From positions 1 to 51,924 of the forward strand of contig WHTE01000004.1 of NCBI GenBank assembly GCA_009377845.1: 51,924 nucleotides of DNA, read 5' to 3'. This stretch comes from Nitrospirales bacterium. Its GTDB lineage: Bacteria > Nitrospirota > Nitrospiria > Nitrospirales > UBA8639. Shown piece after piece: positions 17,367 through 28,047 of this stretch. Every line of letters starts with the position of its first letter. Position 1 is the stretch's first letter. A program made the position numbers and the translations under genes. The notes below the pieces were generated by a model, which saw nothing but the letters and a program-made list of their open reading frames with translations, made no database searches and had not been told where the DNA came from.

Positions 17367-18437
17367 ATGAAAATTCTCAATCGATATCTAGCGGTCAGTT
17401 TACTAAAAGGATATCTTCCCGTGCTGGCGATTTTTTTGGCCGTCTTCAGTCTCATCGTATTTGTTGAGGAATTGGATGAAGTGGGTAAAGGTCGCTATAC
17501 CTTTTGGAATGCCAGTGAGTTTTTGCTGCTGACCTTGCCAAGTCGATTCGTATTTTTGGCCCCGTTTGTGGCGCTGTTAGGAAGTATCATGGCCTTAGGT
17601 GGTCTTGCCAATGGCCGGGAACTCATCGCGATGCAAGCCGGTGGGATTTCTCCCTATCAAATTGCCTGGTCGGTCATGAAGGTTGGGGCATTGTTTATTT
17701 TTGTCGTGGGGTTCTTTGAAGAGGCTGTCACTCCTCCTCTGGACCAGGAGGCCTATTTAAAGCGATCGATGGCTCTGTCGGATTCAGGGGCGTATAAAGG
17801 AAAGCAGGGGTTCTGGTTTCGGGAAGGGAGGCGTTTTGTCAGAATTCATGAGATACGCTATGGAGAGGTTCCCCAGGGTATCGATATCTTTGAATTCAAT
17901 GAAGGGGGACAAATGGCTACCTACATGCATGCCCAAGAGGCGGACATTCTGAATCCTCAAAAGTGGACTCTGAAAAATATTCAAAAACAGGTTATTCATG
18001 GGTTTAGTGTATCGCGAGAGCATCTGGTGAGTCTGGAATGGAATTCTCCTCTCAAGCAAAAGGAAGTGCGGTTGTTGACACTTCCTGCTTCCTCATTGGC
18101 TCCTTCTGAACTCTTTCAATACATTGAGGTCTTGAAACGGAAAAAGCAAAATTTTCTCAGATATGAGTTAAGTTTTTGGGACAAACTTCTTATGCCCTTG
18201 AATACGGGGCTCATGATTTTAATAGCAATACCGTTTGTTTTTGGTCCGTTGCGAATGGCTACGGCGGGCAAGAGAGTATTCATTGGATCCTTAGCAGGTC
18301 TGGGATATTACTTGATGACGGAAATTTTTAAACATGTGGGAATCTTGTTCGGAGCGTCTCCTTTTTTGACAACAGCCGCTCCCTTCCTGATTTTGTCAAT
18401 TGTTACCCTTGTGTTGTGGCGGCGTTATGTATATTGA
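17367..18437 (+). CDS. lptG: LPS export permease LptG
   Basis: A 356-residue YjgQ-family permease and partner of LptF in the LptBFGC complex. It begins LNRYLAVSLLKGYLPVLAIF and has the usual six transmembrane segments around a periplasmic jellyroll (about 125-250). The GPLRMATAGKRVFIGSLAGL segment near 282-301 is the LptG version of the coupling region. The gap to lptF holds a small hairpin (ACCTGA/TCAGGT at 17301-17318) of unknown use. LptB, LptA and LptC are not in the window. The pair is complete and intact. Confidence 0.88.
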   Translation: MKILNRYLAVSLLKGYLPVLAIFLAVFSLIVFVEELDEVGKGRYTFWNASEFLLLTLPSRFVFLAPFVALLGSIMALGGLANGRELIAMQAGGISPYQIAWSVMKVGALFIFVVGFFEEAVTPPLDQEAYLKRSMALSDSGAYKGKQGFWFREGRRFVRIHEIRYGEVPQGIDIFEFNEGGQMATYMHAQEADILNPQKWTLKNIQKQVIHGFSVSREHLVSLEWNSPLKQKEVRLLTLPASSLAPSELFQYIEVLKRKKQNFLRYELSFWDKLLMPLNTGLMILIAIPFVFGPLRMATAGKRVFIGSLAGLGYYLMTEIFKHVGILFGASPFLTTAAPFLILSIVTLVLWRRYVY

Positions 18438-18744
18438 AAAAAAGGATGGAAAATGTCCTTAGGGATAATGCATGATCAAAGAAAAAATGCCCACCCGCGG
18501 GTGGCTGTCCATACGCAGTGGCCTGTACCTGATATTCATGCAGATTCCTATTGACGTGGAATAAACAGTATGGTGCACGATATCTAGGCTTGTGCCCTAT
18601 GGTTTTGGCTGAAAGAACTCCGATTGCGGGAATAGACCGGGTTCGGAGGGGGGAATAAACGGGTCTGTGTCGGTTAGTGCCTATTCGAAAATTTGATCGA
18701 CTTCATTTTTTTAATGCGCTAGGTAGACAAGGCATGAAAATTCA
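18438..18744. other. Intergenic region after lptG
   Basis: 307 bp without a supported gene. It holds a perfect 14-bp palindrome, CCACCCGCGGGTGG, at 18491-18504 without a T-run behind it, which could be a protein-binding site or a weak hairpin. A 28-codon frame starting at 18468 has no recognisable product. No convincing promoter was found for the downstream CDP-alcohol phosphatidyltransferase gene. Confidence 0.5.
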
Positions 18745-19950
18745 ATGAGTGTGTATGCCTACATCGTGAATGATCCGAATATCCGATTGTGGAATCTGAC
18801 GTCTCGTACGCGGTATCAACGGATGTTAAATCCGATGGGGGTCAAGAATTTTCTGGATAACATCAACGAACTTCCATCCAATAATTCTGTTCTCATTATT
18901 AGAGGGGATTTTTTATATGATGAGCGAGTGTTCTCATTTCTCTTGAAACACACAAATGTCGTCCTGGAAGTTCAGGCGGGAGTTGGTCTCCTGCCAATCG
19001 CGGCTCATGTTGATTCTCCTCTGGCTTCTTCAACGTGGTGTGGTATACAACAGGAATGCACACGAGAAATCACGAACCTGCAATCTGTAACCCTTAAGGA
19101 TCTTTCGATTTCTTTTTCAAACGAATTGCGAAAATCTGATCATCCCTATGTGTTCTCCATTCGGGATGATAATCGGGTGGCACTGGAAGAGCATTTATTT
19201 TCAGGATCATATAAAGGGGTTACCGATCTGGTGACAAAATTTCTTTGGCCGGTTCCAGCTCAATGGGCCACTCGGCTTTGTGCGCTTTGGGGAATTTCAC
19301 CGAATCAGGTGACATCGTTGAGCTTCATGCTTGTCATCGCAGTAGGGGTTTTGTTCGGCTATGGATTGTTGTTCTGGGGTCTTGTGCTGGGATGGGTAAT
19401 GACGTTCCTTGATACTGTTGATGGGAAATTAGCTCGAGTGACGGTGACTTCAAGCAAATGGGGAAATATTTTTGATCATGGCATTGATTTAATTCACCCA
19501 CCTCTTTGGTATTTAGCGTGGGGAGTTGGTCTCCACACATTTTCCCCTTTTCTCCCCTGGTTGACCGTGGAACTAACCGTTGGAATCATTTTCATCGGAT
19601 ATATTCTGGGGCGAATAGTTGAAGGGATTTTTCAATGGTGGTTAGGGGGCTTTGTCATCTTTTGTTGGAAACCCGTGGATTCCTATTTCAGGCTGATCAC
19701 GGCTCGGCGTAATCCGAACCTCATTTTATTAACTGGCAGCTTTCTTCTTGGACGCCCGGATTCGGGTCTGGAGGCTGTGGCGATTTGGACGGTTGGCTCC
19801 ACCATGATTCTTCTCGCCAGGCTGCTCATGGCGGTTTGGGAAAAATCCGCTATGGGTTCTCTTACCTCCTGGTTGGCTGCGGTCGATCCGGTGAATCGAA
19901 ATTCCTTGGCGGTCAGAATGTTTACAAATCCTCCTGCGACGTTAGAATAA
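18745..19950 (+). CDS. CDP-alcohol phosphatidyltransferase with N-terminal extra domain
   Basis: A 401-residue membrane protein. The C-terminal part has the complete CDP-alcohol phosphotransferase signature with Asp223, Asp226, Gly227, Ala230-Arg231, Gly240, Asp244 and Asp248, the two-metal site, inside six hydrophobic helices (about 170-380). Residues 1-165 are soluble and resemble the nucleotidyltransferase-like half of bifunctional inositol-phosphate enzymes (SVLIIRGDFLYDERVF), but I see no intact catalytic loop. The enzyme would move a phospho-group between a CDP-activated substrate and an alcohol at the inner membrane. It leads a triad with the lipid kinase and the Tam41-like gene. Similar triads accompany Caulobacter sphingolipid genes (CpgABC), which supports a ceramide-headgroup role by inference. 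Confidence 0.8.
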   Translation: MSVYAYIVNDPNIRLWNLTSRTRYQRMLNPMGVKNFLDNINELPSNNSVLIIRGDFLYDERVFSFLLKHTNVVLEVQAGVGLLPIAAHVDSPLASSTWCGIQQECTREITNLQSVTLKDLSISFSNELRKSDHPYVFSIRDDNRVALEEHLFSGSYKGVTDLVTKFLWPVPAQWATRLCALWGISPNQVTSLSFMLVIAVGVLFGYGLLFWGLVLGWVMTFLDTVDGKLARVTVTSSKWGNIFDHGIDLIHPPLWYLAWGVGLHTFSPFLPWLTVELTVGIIFIGYILGRIVEGIFQWWLGGFVIFCWKPVDSYFRLITARRNPNLILLTGSFLLGRPDSGLEAVAIWTVGSTMILLARLLMAVWEKSAMGSLTSWLAAVDPVNRNSLAVRMFTNPPATLE

Positions 19951-20053
19951 AATAATAGTCACTCAGGCCGGACTCCATTGTTGACCGAAATCTTGGACTC
20001 GGTTGAATTTCTCTTCGTCATCTTTCCAGATTCCAAACCTATGCAGGTCTGAA

Positions 20054-21025
20054 ATGCCTATAGGGATCCTCCATAATCCGCTTAGTGGGCGCAATAAACG
20101 GCAGCCTCTTCTTTTTCAAGCGGTATACGCGCGGTATCCCGAGGTGCGACATGCTGAGGTCACCACTCCCGCGGATATCATGAAAGCCCTGGAGACATTT
20201 GCCCACAACCAGGTGAATCTGGTGGTAGTGAATGGAGGAGATGGCACGATCCAGGCGACGGTGGATGCATTGTTCACCTATCGACCTTTTCCAGAGATGC
20301 CGCTCCTTGCGGTAATTCCGGCAGGAACTGCGAATATGATTGCCGGGGATGTGGGGCTGGGAAAATTTGAAGAGGCCACACTGGAACATCTTTTGTCATG
20401 GATTCAATCTTCGGTATCTGCGATAGCCTTCGTCAACAGGTCGATTCTTCGACTTCGGTTCTCCTCTAACCAGAGACCAATTCATGGGATGTTTTTTGGC
20501 GCCGGGGCTATTTATCATGGGACCCAAATGGGTCGGGAGACAAAGCAAACGATTGGCCGATTAGGGGAGTGGGGAGCCGGCCTCATTCTTGCGAAATTTT
20601 TATTAGCGTTGGCCACAGGATCGCGGAAGGGGCTTCAGCCAGTGACCGTAGGTGTGTCAACAGGAGAATCAACAACCGAGCATCATGAGTATCTGGTGTT
20701 GTTGGTCACGACATTGGAACGGTTATTTTTAGGGATGAAGCCATTTTGGGGCTCGACTTCCGGCCCGTTACGGTTTACCAGTTTGAAGGTCCCCTATCGC
20801 TATTTGTGGCGTGTGTTACCGGCTCTCCTTCGTGGAAAATCTCATCCCTTGGCCACAATCGATCATGGCTATGTGAGTGAGAATTTCTCCGAGATTCGAC
20901 TGGTCTTGAACAGCGGATTTGTGTTGGATGGGGAAGTACATTTGCCGTCTCAACCGGAAGAGCCCATCATTCTTGAGTTAGCCGGAGAACTCTCGTTTGT
21001 TCGTCTCTCCTCCGGGGCCAAATGA
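20054..21025 (+). CDS. Diacylglycerol-kinase-type lipid kinase
   Basis: A 323-residue lipid kinase of the DAGK catalytic-domain family, related to YegS and sphingosine kinases. The ATP-binding motif VVNGGDGT has GGDGT at 61-65, PAGTANMIA follows at 89-97, and the C-terminal VLDGEVHLPS holds the conserved Asp-Gly-Glu. Start: the ATG at 20054 gives the family's usual start (PIGILHNPLSGRN); the TTG at 20003 is less likely. Its stop overlaps the next gene as ATGA. It is the middle gene of a triad, between a CDP-alcohol phosphatidyltransferase and a Tam41-like cytidylyltransferase, so it may phosphorylate ceramide or diacylglycerol. In Caulobacter a homologous kinase acts on ceramide. Confidence 0.82.
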   Translation: MPIGILHNPLSGRNKRQPLLFQAVYARYPEVRHAEVTTPADIMKALETFAHNQVNLVVVNGGDGTIQATVDALFTYRPFPEMPLLAVIPAGTANMIAGDVGLGKFEEATLEHLLSWIQSSVSAIAFVNRSILRLRFSSNQRPIHGMFFGAGAIYHGTQMGRETKQTIGRLGEWGAGLILAKFLLALATGSRKGLQPVTVGVSTGESTTEHHEYLVLLVTTLERLFLGMKPFWGSTSGPLRFTSLKVPYRYLWRVLPALLRGKSHPLATIDHGYVSENFSEIRLVLNSGFVLDGEVHLPSQPEEPIILELAGELSFVRLSSGAK

Positions 21026-21975
21026 ACGTATCGCCCCCGGTTTTTGATGTAGTGGCTCAACCGAGTGGCCGGCCAATTCCAAAGGCCATTCGTGCTGTTG
21101 GAGATGCCTTGTCAAAGAAGTATGGTCCATCTGCTTTGGGAGTGTTGTTGTATGGGTCATGTTTACGGGCGGGGACCGATCATGACAGTTTGGTGGATTG
21201 TTATGTATTAGTGGACCACTATGCTTCCGTGTATCAGAAAGCTTGGCTGGCGCTGTTCAATCGCTGGTTGCCTCCGAATGTGTTTTATTGGGAAGTGCCG
21301 GTGGAGGAACGGGTGGTTCGTGTGAAATATGCCGTGCTGTCTTTGGAAGATTTTGAACGCAGCGTGTCTCCTGATTGGTTTCATTCATATTTTTGGGCAA
21401 GGTTTGCGCAACCGACGGTTCTGTTAGTGTCCTCATCCCAGACAGTACGACAGCGAATTTTGAATGGGTTGGGCATGGCGGTGCTCACCTTTCTGAGAAA
21501 ATCGCTTCCGAGGGTATCTGGCCGATTTACGGCTAGGGAACTTTGGAGTGTTGGGTTGTCACTCAGTTACGGGGCGGAATTTCGGGCGGAATCCACTGGG
21601 CGGGCGGACACCTTATGGAGAAACGATTGTGAATATTATGAGCAGCTGACTCACGCTGTCTTTTCTTCTCATTTTCCCAACGTTCAGGTGGTGCCACAAC
21701 AGGAAGGTCGTGCCTATGTGTTCGAAGAGACAGGTTGGGAACGATTCAGCAATCGTATGGGGTGGATTCTTCGTCGATGGCAGGGGAAAATTTTGTCCGT
21801 CCTTCGACTCATGAAAGGGGCTTTCACCTTTCAAGGGGGTATGGATTATCTCTTGTGGAAAATTGAACGGCATTCAGGGGTGAAAATTCAACTGACCCCG
21901 GCGCAGCGACGGCATCCAATTTTGACCGGGCTTAGAATCTTTTGGCGCTTGTACCGGCAAGGGGCCTTCCGATGA
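21022..21975 (+). CDS. Tam41-like phosphatidate-type cytidylyltransferase
   Basis: A 317-residue nucleotidyltransferase-fold protein. LLYGSCLRAGTDHDSLVDCY carries the Gly-Ser motif (45-46) and Asp59, with Asp65 after it. VKYAVLSLEDFERSV and FARPxx-like text (FWARFAQPTVLL) follow. This order of motifs resembles Tam41, the soluble CDP-diacylglycerol synthase of mitochondria, and is unlike CdsA, which is multi-spanning. Translation is coupled to the lipid kinase by an ATGA overlap. The chain kinase, cytidylyltransferase, phosphatidyltransferase gives a complete route from a neutral lipid to a CDP-lipid and to a phospho-headgroup lipid. The assignment to Tam41 is by my reading of motifs; a plain uncharacterised nucleotidyltransferase is the fallback. 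Confidence 0.65.
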   Translation: MNVSPPVFDVVAQPSGRPIPKAIRAVGDALSKKYGPSALGVLLYGSCLRAGTDHDSLVDCYVLVDHYASVYQKAWLALFNRWLPPNVFYWEVPVEERVVRVKYAVLSLEDFERSVSPDWFHSYFWARFAQPTVLLVSSSQTVRQRILNGLGMAVLTFLRKSLPRVSGRFTARELWSVGLSLSYGAEFRAESTGRADTLWRNDCEYYEQLTHAVFSSHFPNVQVVPQQEGRAYVFEETGWERFSNRMGWILRRWQGKILSVLRLMKGAFTFQGGMDYLLWKIERHSGVKIQLTPAQRRHPILTGLRIFWRLYRQGAFR

Positions 21976-22161
21976 GGCCTATCAGCGAATTTCAGTTGCG
22001 CGGGATTCCTGCGAGTACTTGTAAAGGTTCTTGTGGAAAACTGAGAGTGTAGCTCGAAGTAGTTTGAACCCTACCGGAAAGGCTTGCAGCGTCGTGAAGA
22101 ATGTCCTAACGGATAATCTGTCTGGAGATGAGAGAGAAGGGAAAACAGAATGAGTAAGACT

Positions 22162-23166
22162 TTATTGATCACGATTGACCATATAACACGAAACAATCGC
22201 TAACGATCGTTTGGCTGTGCTATCGGGAAACCCTTCCAAATCCAGTGCGGCCGCTTCAACATATTCTCTTGCCTGGACGGTGGCATAAGCTAAAGAACCT
22301 AATTTTTTCATGAGGGTCAGGATGGTTTGCAAATCTTGATCGTCCACTGAATGGGAGGCAATTTTTTCTTTTAGCCAAGTGCGTTCCGATGGGGAGCATG
22401 TTTGCAACAGATGTAACAGGGGAAGCGTAATCATCCCTTGGCGAATGTCCTGTCCCAAAGATTTCCCCAGCCGGCTTCGGTCTGCTGCATAATCCAAGCG
22501 ATCATCGGCAAGTTGAAAAGCCATTCCGAGGTGAAGGCCAAAACGATATAACGCTGCTTGTTCTTCCAAAGAGGCTCCGCCAATGATTCCGCCGACTTTA
22601 CAGGAAGCGGCCACCAGGGTTGCGGTTTTATATTCGACGATCTTAAGATAGGCAGCCTCGGTCAGGTCGGGCTGGCTGTTGGCACAGAGTTGAAGCACTT
22701 CTCCCTCAGCCATTTTGCGGCACGCATCGGCTAAGACTTCGTTTATACCATGGTTGTGAAAGCTGGCGATGAGCGCCATGGCCTGTGAGTAGAGGTAGTC
22801 CCCGACCAGAATGCTGGCTTGATTCCCCCAGATACGTCGGGCAGTTTTTTGTCCGCGGCGGATATCCGCTTCATCCAGGACGTCGTCATGGAGGAGGGTG
22901 GCCGTGTGAATGAACTCAATGAGACTGCCAAGCAGGAGGAAGTCTTGTTCAATATACCCGTACATCCGAGCGCCAAGGATAAGCAGGAGCGGCCGAATGC
23001 GTTTGCCTCCGCTATTGAGAATATGCCCGGCGACGGTATTAATGAGTGGGGCATGGGAATGCAGATGTTTGTGAATTTGAACTTCGACCTCATTGAGGTC
23101 AGGCCGGAAGGCATCCCACACATCCTCCATTGAATCCAGGTTTTTGACGGCTGGTTCATTTGGCAT
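22162..23166 (-). CDS. ispB: Polyprenyl diphosphate synthase (IspB-like)
   Basis: A 334-residue trans-isoprenyl diphosphate synthase. The first aspartate-rich motif DDVLD is at 94-98 and the second DDRLD at 221-225. GGKRIRPLLLIL at 53-64, GNQASILVGDYLYSQ and a long C-terminal helix bundle follow the family pattern. It elongates farnesyl-type diphosphate for quinone side chains; the length fits octaprenyl-type enzymes. The frame is open to 23310, but the upstream part is basic and not family-like, so the ATG at 23166 is chosen; the ribosome binding site is poor. It is convergent with the Tam41-like gene and divergent from gltB. Confidence 0.85.
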   Translation of the reverse strand: MPNEPAVKNLDSMEDVWDAFRPDLNEVEVQIHKHLHSHAPLINTVAGHILNSGGKRIRPLLLILGARMYGYIEQDFLLLGSLIEFIHTATLLHDDVLDEADIRRGQKTARRIWGNQASILVGDYLYSQAMALIASFHNHGINEVLADACRKMAEGEVLQLCANSQPDLTEAAYLKIVEYKTATLVAASCKVGGIIGGASLEEQAALYRFGLHLGMAFQLADDRLDYAADRSRLGKSLGQDIRQGMITLPLLHLLQTCSPSERTWLKEKIASHSVDDQDLQTILTLMKKLGSLAYATVQAREYVEAAALDLEGFPDSTAKRSLAIVSCYMVNRDQ

Positions 23167-23466
23167 GGCGGCGATACTAGGGGGTCGCCTGTGGATTGTC
23201 AAGCTGAACCGAAGCCGGACAGCCGATCGAAAATCCTCGAAAAAAACAGCGAATGCGAGGGAATCATTTCGTAGAAGAAAACAGCTTGCCTTGACAGATT
23301 TTTTGACCATCCAGTAATGTTATTGGTTACAATTTTGATTCGTTCTTCCCCTTTCTTCCATTACTCTCCGGGACCACACAACGGAAAAAATGGCCCATTG
23401 AGTCATACACAAGGGGTGGCGTGTCTTTTTTAAAAAAGATGACCAGCAACATTTTTTAGGTGAAAA

Positions 23467-26400
23467 GTGGAACAGATGGATAATCGACCAGAGGTGAGAC
23501 TCCCAGGATTGCCCTCAGCCCAAGGCCTCTACCACCCCAGTAACGAGCATGATGGTTGCGGGATTGGGTTTGTTGCCAACATCAAAGGGCAGAAATCCCA
23601 TGACATTGTCGAAAAGGGCCTTCAGGTACTTAAGAATTTGACTCACCGTGGAGCACAAGGGTGTGATCCGTGCACAGGAGATGGGGCAGGTATTCTCTCT
23701 CAAATTCCGCATGATTTTTTCTATCGGGTTACTGCCGAAACCGGCGTCCATCTGCCCACAGCCGGGGCCTATGGCGTTGGTATGACGTTTTTGCCGCAAG
23801 ACCCCAAGGCCCGCAAACAATGTGAAACCCTCTTTGCAGCCATCATCCGGGAAGAGGGGCAGGAATTTTTGGGGTGGCGTGATGTACCAGCCAAAGAAGA
23901 TCAAATCGGGGAGCAGGCACGAGAAACGATGCCCGTCATTCGGCAGTTCTTTGTCGCACGCAAGTTACTGAATCCGACGCAGTTCGAACGCAAACTTTAC
24001 GTCATTCGTAAACGAATTACCCGGGCGCTTCGAGAATCTGCCTTACCGGGGAAAGAATGGGTCTACATTTCCAGCCTGTCTGGCAACACAATTGTCTATA
24101 AGGGAATGCTGATGCCAGAACAGGTTTCCCTGTTTTATCCGGATCTTGTGGATCCCACATTTACGTCGGCATTGGCGGTCGTGCATTCTCGCTTTAGCAC
24201 GAATACTTTTCCTACATGGTCCTTAGCACATCCTTATAGATACACCGTTCATAACGGGGAAATTAATACGCTGAAAGGGAATGTCAATTGGATGCGGGCA
24301 CGGCAGGGGAGGCTTGCTTCAGACCTGTTCGGGGATGATCTCAAGAAACTGTTTCCGATAATTGATGATTCCACTCAAAGCGATTCGGCCTGTTTGGATA
24401 ATGCCATAGAGTTTTTGGTCATGGCCGGCCGATCGTTGCCTCACGCCATGATGATGCTGATTCCCGAACCGTGGGTAGGAAATCCACAAATGGATTTTGA
24501 CCGGCGAGGGTTTTATGAATATCACGCGGCCGTCATGGAGCCGTGGGATGGTCCGGCGGCGGTGTGTTTTACCGATGGAAAACTGGTCGGTGCGACTTTG
24601 GATCGAAACGGTCTTCGTCCATGTCGATATCAAATTACGAAGGATGATGTGGTGGTTTTGGCTTCGGAGGCCGGAGTGCTCCCCACTGATCCTCACACCA
24701 TCCGAATGAAAGGCCGTCTTCAACCGGGCCGGATGTTTGTTGTGGATACCGTTCAGGGACGCATTCTTGATGATGAAGAAATTAAAGCAGACATCACCAA
24801 ACGCAAGCCCTATCGACAGTGGTTAACACAATATCGGGTATCCTTGGATGAACTGCCCGAACCACTCAATGTGCCTCAACCGGATCATCCGACACTACGC
24901 CAACGCCAACAAGCCTTCGGGTACACTGTAGAAGAATTGAAAATGGTTTTGTTTCCCATGGCGGTAAATGGTGAAGAGCCTGTTTCCTCGATGGGAACTG
25001 ATACCCCCTTGGCGGTCTTGTCAGAACGACCGCAACTCCTCTTTAAATATTTTAAGCAATTGTTTGCTCAAGTAACGAATCCTCCTATCGATCCGATCCG
25101 GGAACATCTGGTGATGTCCCTCGTCACGAATATCGGACCCAAGCCGAATGTCATTGCGGAGATTCCAGAGGCCTGCCGACGGATCAAATTGCAGCAGCCG
25201 ATTCTCAGCAATGTGGATCTGCAAAAGATTCGCATGATCGGGGATTCTCACTTCAAAAGTAAAACGCTTTCCTTGCTCTTTAAGGTACCGGAAGGCCCTG
25301 ATGGTTTGGCTGCGGCTCTTGATCAGTTGTGTCAGCAAGCCTCGAAAGCCATAAAGGAGGGTGAAAAATTCTTGATTTTGAGCGATCGGGGAATCAATGC
25401 CGAATGGGCGCCAATCCCCAGTTTATTAGGGGTGTCGGCGGTTCACCAGCATCTGGTTCGGGAAGAAACCCGAACGGAAGTTGGGTTGATTCTGGAAACA
25501 GGTGAACCACGCGATGTGCATCATTTTGCCTGTCTCATAGGATACGGAGCCGGGGCCATCAATCCCTATCTGGTATTTGAGTCCCTCGTGGATATGGAAC
25601 GGGAAGGTTTTTTCCCTGAAAGTGTCGATGCGGCGACGGCCGAATTGAAGTTTATCAAGGCGGTGAACAAAGGATTGCTGAAAATTTTCTCTAAGATGGG
25701 TATCTCGACAGTCCAGTCCTATTGTGGAGCTCAAATTTTTGAGGCCATTGGCCTCAACAGCAAGTTGATTGATCGGTTCTTCACGGGAACGGCTTCACGG
25801 ATCGAGGGAATCGGTCTCAGTGAGGTGGGAGAGGAGACTTTGCGGCGTCATGCGCTTGCCTATCGTCCGGTTCCCGTGCGGCAATTAGATTTTGGCGGAG
25901 AAATTCACTACCGGATTCAGGGAGAACATCATAATTGGAATCCCGAAACCATATACAAACTGCAGCATGCGGCCCGTGCTAATGATGCCAAAACCTATAC
26001 GGATTTTGCGGCCTTGGTGAATAAGGAGGACCAGCGGCGCTCCACGCTTCGCGGGTTGTTTGAGTTTAAATGGGCGGCCGACCCGATCCCTCTTGAAGAA
26101 GTGGAACCCGCTAGCGAAATTGTGAAACGATTTACCACGGGTGCCATGTCGTTTGGGGCGATCAGTAAAGAAGCGCATGAGACATTGGCCATCGCGATGA
26201 ATCGCATAGGCGCCAAAAGCAATACTGGAGAGGGTGGCGAGGATCCAGAACGATTTAAGCCTTTACCAAACGGGGATTCCAAAAATTCGTATATCAAGCA
26301 GGTGGCGTCCGGCCGCTTTGGGGTGACGGCGCATTACCTGGTGAATGCCAGGGAATTGCAGATCAAAATGGCGCAGGGGGCCAAGCCTGGCGAAGGGGGA

Positions 26401-28047
26401 CAGTTGCCGGGACACAAGGTGGATGAATTTATTGCCAAACTTCGATATTCCACGCCGGGGGTTCAACTGATCTCTCCTCCCCCTCACCATGATATTTATT
26501 CTATTGAAGATTTGGCGCAATTAATTTTTGATCTCAAAAATTCGAATCCCGAAGCGGCGGTTTCCGTGAAACTCGTGTCTGAAGTCGGAGTCGGTACCGT
26601 GGCGGCGGGGGTATCAAAGGCCCATGCCGATAAAGTTCTCATTAGCGGCGATTCGGGGGGAACGGGGGCGTCTCCCTTATCGTCCATTAAGTACGCGGGA
26701 ATACCCTGGGAACTGGGTCTGGCCGAAACGCACCAGACGCTTGTGCTCAATAACCTGCGTGGACGTATTCGAGTGGAAACCGATGGCCAGCTGAAAACCG
26801 GCCGTGATGTGGTCATTGCGACGCTCTTGGGGGCGGAAGAATATGGTTTTTCCACAGCTCCCTTGATTGTCGAGGGGTGCATCATGATGAGGAAATGCCA
26901 CCTCAACACCTGTCCGGTGGGAGTGGCTACGCAAGATGGGGAGTTACGAAAACAATTTACGGGAAAACCGGAACACGTCGTGAACTTTTTTATGTTTGTG
27001 GCGGAAGAAGTCCGCTCCCTGATGGCTAAGCTCGGGTTCAGGACCATGCGCGAGATGATTGGCCGTGTGGATAAGTTGAAAGTGCAAAAAGCTGTTGATC
27101 ATTGGAAAGCCAAAGGACTGGATTTGTCTCCGTTATTGGTGAAGCCTGATGTCGGTCCTGAAGTGGCCACTTCTTGCGTACAAGAACAGGATCACGGTCT
27201 GAAAGGAATTTTGGATAATCAATTGGTGAAATTGTGCCAACCCGCCATTGAACGGGGCGAACCTGTTTCATTGGATCTGCCTATACGAAATGTGAACCGG
27301 ACCACTGGCACCGTCCTGTCAAGCTATATTGCACGAAAGTATGGGACGGAGGGGCTCCCTCCCGATACGATTCGGATCAAATTTACCGGCTCGGCCGGAC
27401 AATCCTTTGGAGCATTTTTGTCGAAGGGTATTACGTTAATCCTGGAAGGCGAGTCGAATGACTATTTGGGGAAGGGTCTCTCCGGAGGGACAATAATTGT
27501 GGTGCCGCCGAAGGGCGTGACGTATTTACCGGAGGACACGATTCTCATCGGGAACACTTCTCTGTATGGGGCGACCGGAGGAGAAGGATATTTTTATGGT
27601 ATTGCGGGAGAACGGTTTGCTGTTCGGAATAGCGGCGCGCGGGCGGTCATCGATGGAACCGGCGATCATGGGTGCGAATATATGACTGGGGGTGTGGTGG
27701 TGGTTCTGGGAAAAACGGGACGCAATTTTGCGGCCGGGATGTCGGGAGGCGAAGCCTATGTATTGGATGAGGACGGGCAATTCTCCGCACGCTGCAATAT
27801 GGGCATGGTGGAATTAGAGCCTGTCGTGTCATCTGAAGATAAACAAACCCTTCGTGTGCTGGTCGAGGCCCATTTTCGATACACCCAAAGTGTTAATGCA
27901 AGCCGGGTTCTCGGTTCGTGGGAGACGATGCTACCGAAATTTGTCAAAGTCATGCCGAGTGATTACAAGCGAGTGCTGCAGGAACGGAAAACGGCCCTGG
28001 CAAAAGAGCATGCTCAACGGGAACGGGAGGCGGTGAGCCGTGGCTGA
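23467..28047 (+). CDS. gltB: Glutamate synthase large subunit
   Basis: A 1526-residue GltB, full length for the family. The mature N-terminal nucleophile is Cys31 in [16 protein letters not shown], after a 30-residue propeptide, so the glutaminase domain is intact. The central and FMN-binding synthase domains follow ([35 protein letters not shown]), then the 3Fe-4S cysteines in [17 protein letters not shown], and a GXGXG beta-helix at the end ([19 protein letters not shown]). GTG at 23467 has AGG six bases upstream; ATG at 23476 is the alternative. It makes glutamate from glutamine and 2-oxoglutarate with GltD, whose gene overlaps it by 8 nt. Confidence 0.97.
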   Translation: MEQMDNRPEVRLPGLPSAQGLYHPSNEHDGCGIGFVANIKGQKSHDIVEKGLQVLKNLTHRGAQGCDPCTGDGAGILSQIPHDFFYRVTAETGVHLPTAGAYGVGMTFLPQDPKARKQCETLFAAIIREEGQEFLGWRDVPAKEDQIGEQARETMPVIRQFFVARKLLNPTQFERKLYVIRKRITRALRESALPGKEWVYISSLSGNTIVYKGMLMPEQVSLFYPDLVDPTFTSALAVVHSRFSTNTFPTWSLAHPYRYTVHNGEINTLKGNVNWMRARQGRLASDLFGDDLKKLFPIIDDSTQSDSACLDNAIEFLVMAGRSLPHAMMMLIPEPWVGNPQMDFDRRGFYEYHAAVMEPWDGPAAVCFTDGKLVGATLDRNGLRPCRYQITKDDVVVLASEAGVLPTDPHTIRMKGRLQPGRMFVVDTVQGRILDDEEIKADITKRKPYRQWLTQYRVSLDELPEPLNVPQPDHPTLRQRQQAFGYTVEELKMVLFPMAVNGEEPVSSMGTDTPLAVLSERPQLLFKYFKQLFAQVTNPPIDPIREHLVMSLVTNIGPKPNVIAEIPEACRRIKLQQPILSNVDLQKIRMIGDSHFKSKTLSLLFKVPEGPDGLAAALDQLCQQASKAIKEGEKFLILSDRGINAEWAPIPSLLGVSAVHQHLVREETRTEVGLILETGEPRDVHHFACLIGYGAGAINPYLVFESLVDMEREGFFPESVDAATAELKFIKAVNKGLLKIFSKMGISTVQSYCGAQIFEAIGLNSKLIDRFFTGTASRIEGIGLSEVGEETLRRHALAYRPVPVRQLDFGGEIHYRIQGEHHNWNPETIYKLQHAARANDAKTYTDFAALVNKEDQRRSTLRGLFEFKWAADPIPLEEVEPASEIVKRFTTGAMSFGAISKEAHETLAIAMNRIGAKSNTGEGGEDPERFKPLPNGDSKNSYIKQVASGRFGVTAHYLVNARELQIKMAQGAKPGEGGQLPGHKVDEFIAKLRYSTPGVQLISPPPHHDIYSIEDLAQLIFDLKNSNPEAAVSVKLVSEVGVGTVAAGVSKAHADKVLISGDSGGTGASPLSSIKYAGIPWELGLAETHQTLVLNNLRGRIRVETDGQLKTGRDVVIATLLGAEEYGFSTAPLIVEGCIMMRKCHLNTCPVGVATQDGELRKQFTGKPEHVVNFFMFVAEEVRSLMAKLGFRTMREMIGRVDKLKVQKAVDHWKAKGLDLSPLLVKPDVGPEVATSCVQEQDHGLKGILDNQLVKLCQPAIERGEPVSLDLPIRNVNRTTGTVLSSYIARKYGTEGLPPDTIRIKFTGSAGQSFGAFLSKGITLILEGESNDYLGKGLSGGTIIVVPPKGVTYLPEDTILIGNTSLYGATGGEGYFYGIAGERFAVRNSGARAVIDGTGDHGCEYMTGGVVVVLGKTGRNFAAGMSGGEAYVLDEDGQFSARCNMGMVELEPVVSSEDKQTLRVLVEAHFRYTQSVNASRVLGSWETMLPKFVKVMPSDYKRVLQERKTALAKEHAQREREAVSRG

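Noticed and set aside
18468-18554. 28-codon frame after lptG with basic N-terminus
   Set aside because: Too short, no homology recognised and only a weak Shine-Dalgarno; kept within the intergenic note.
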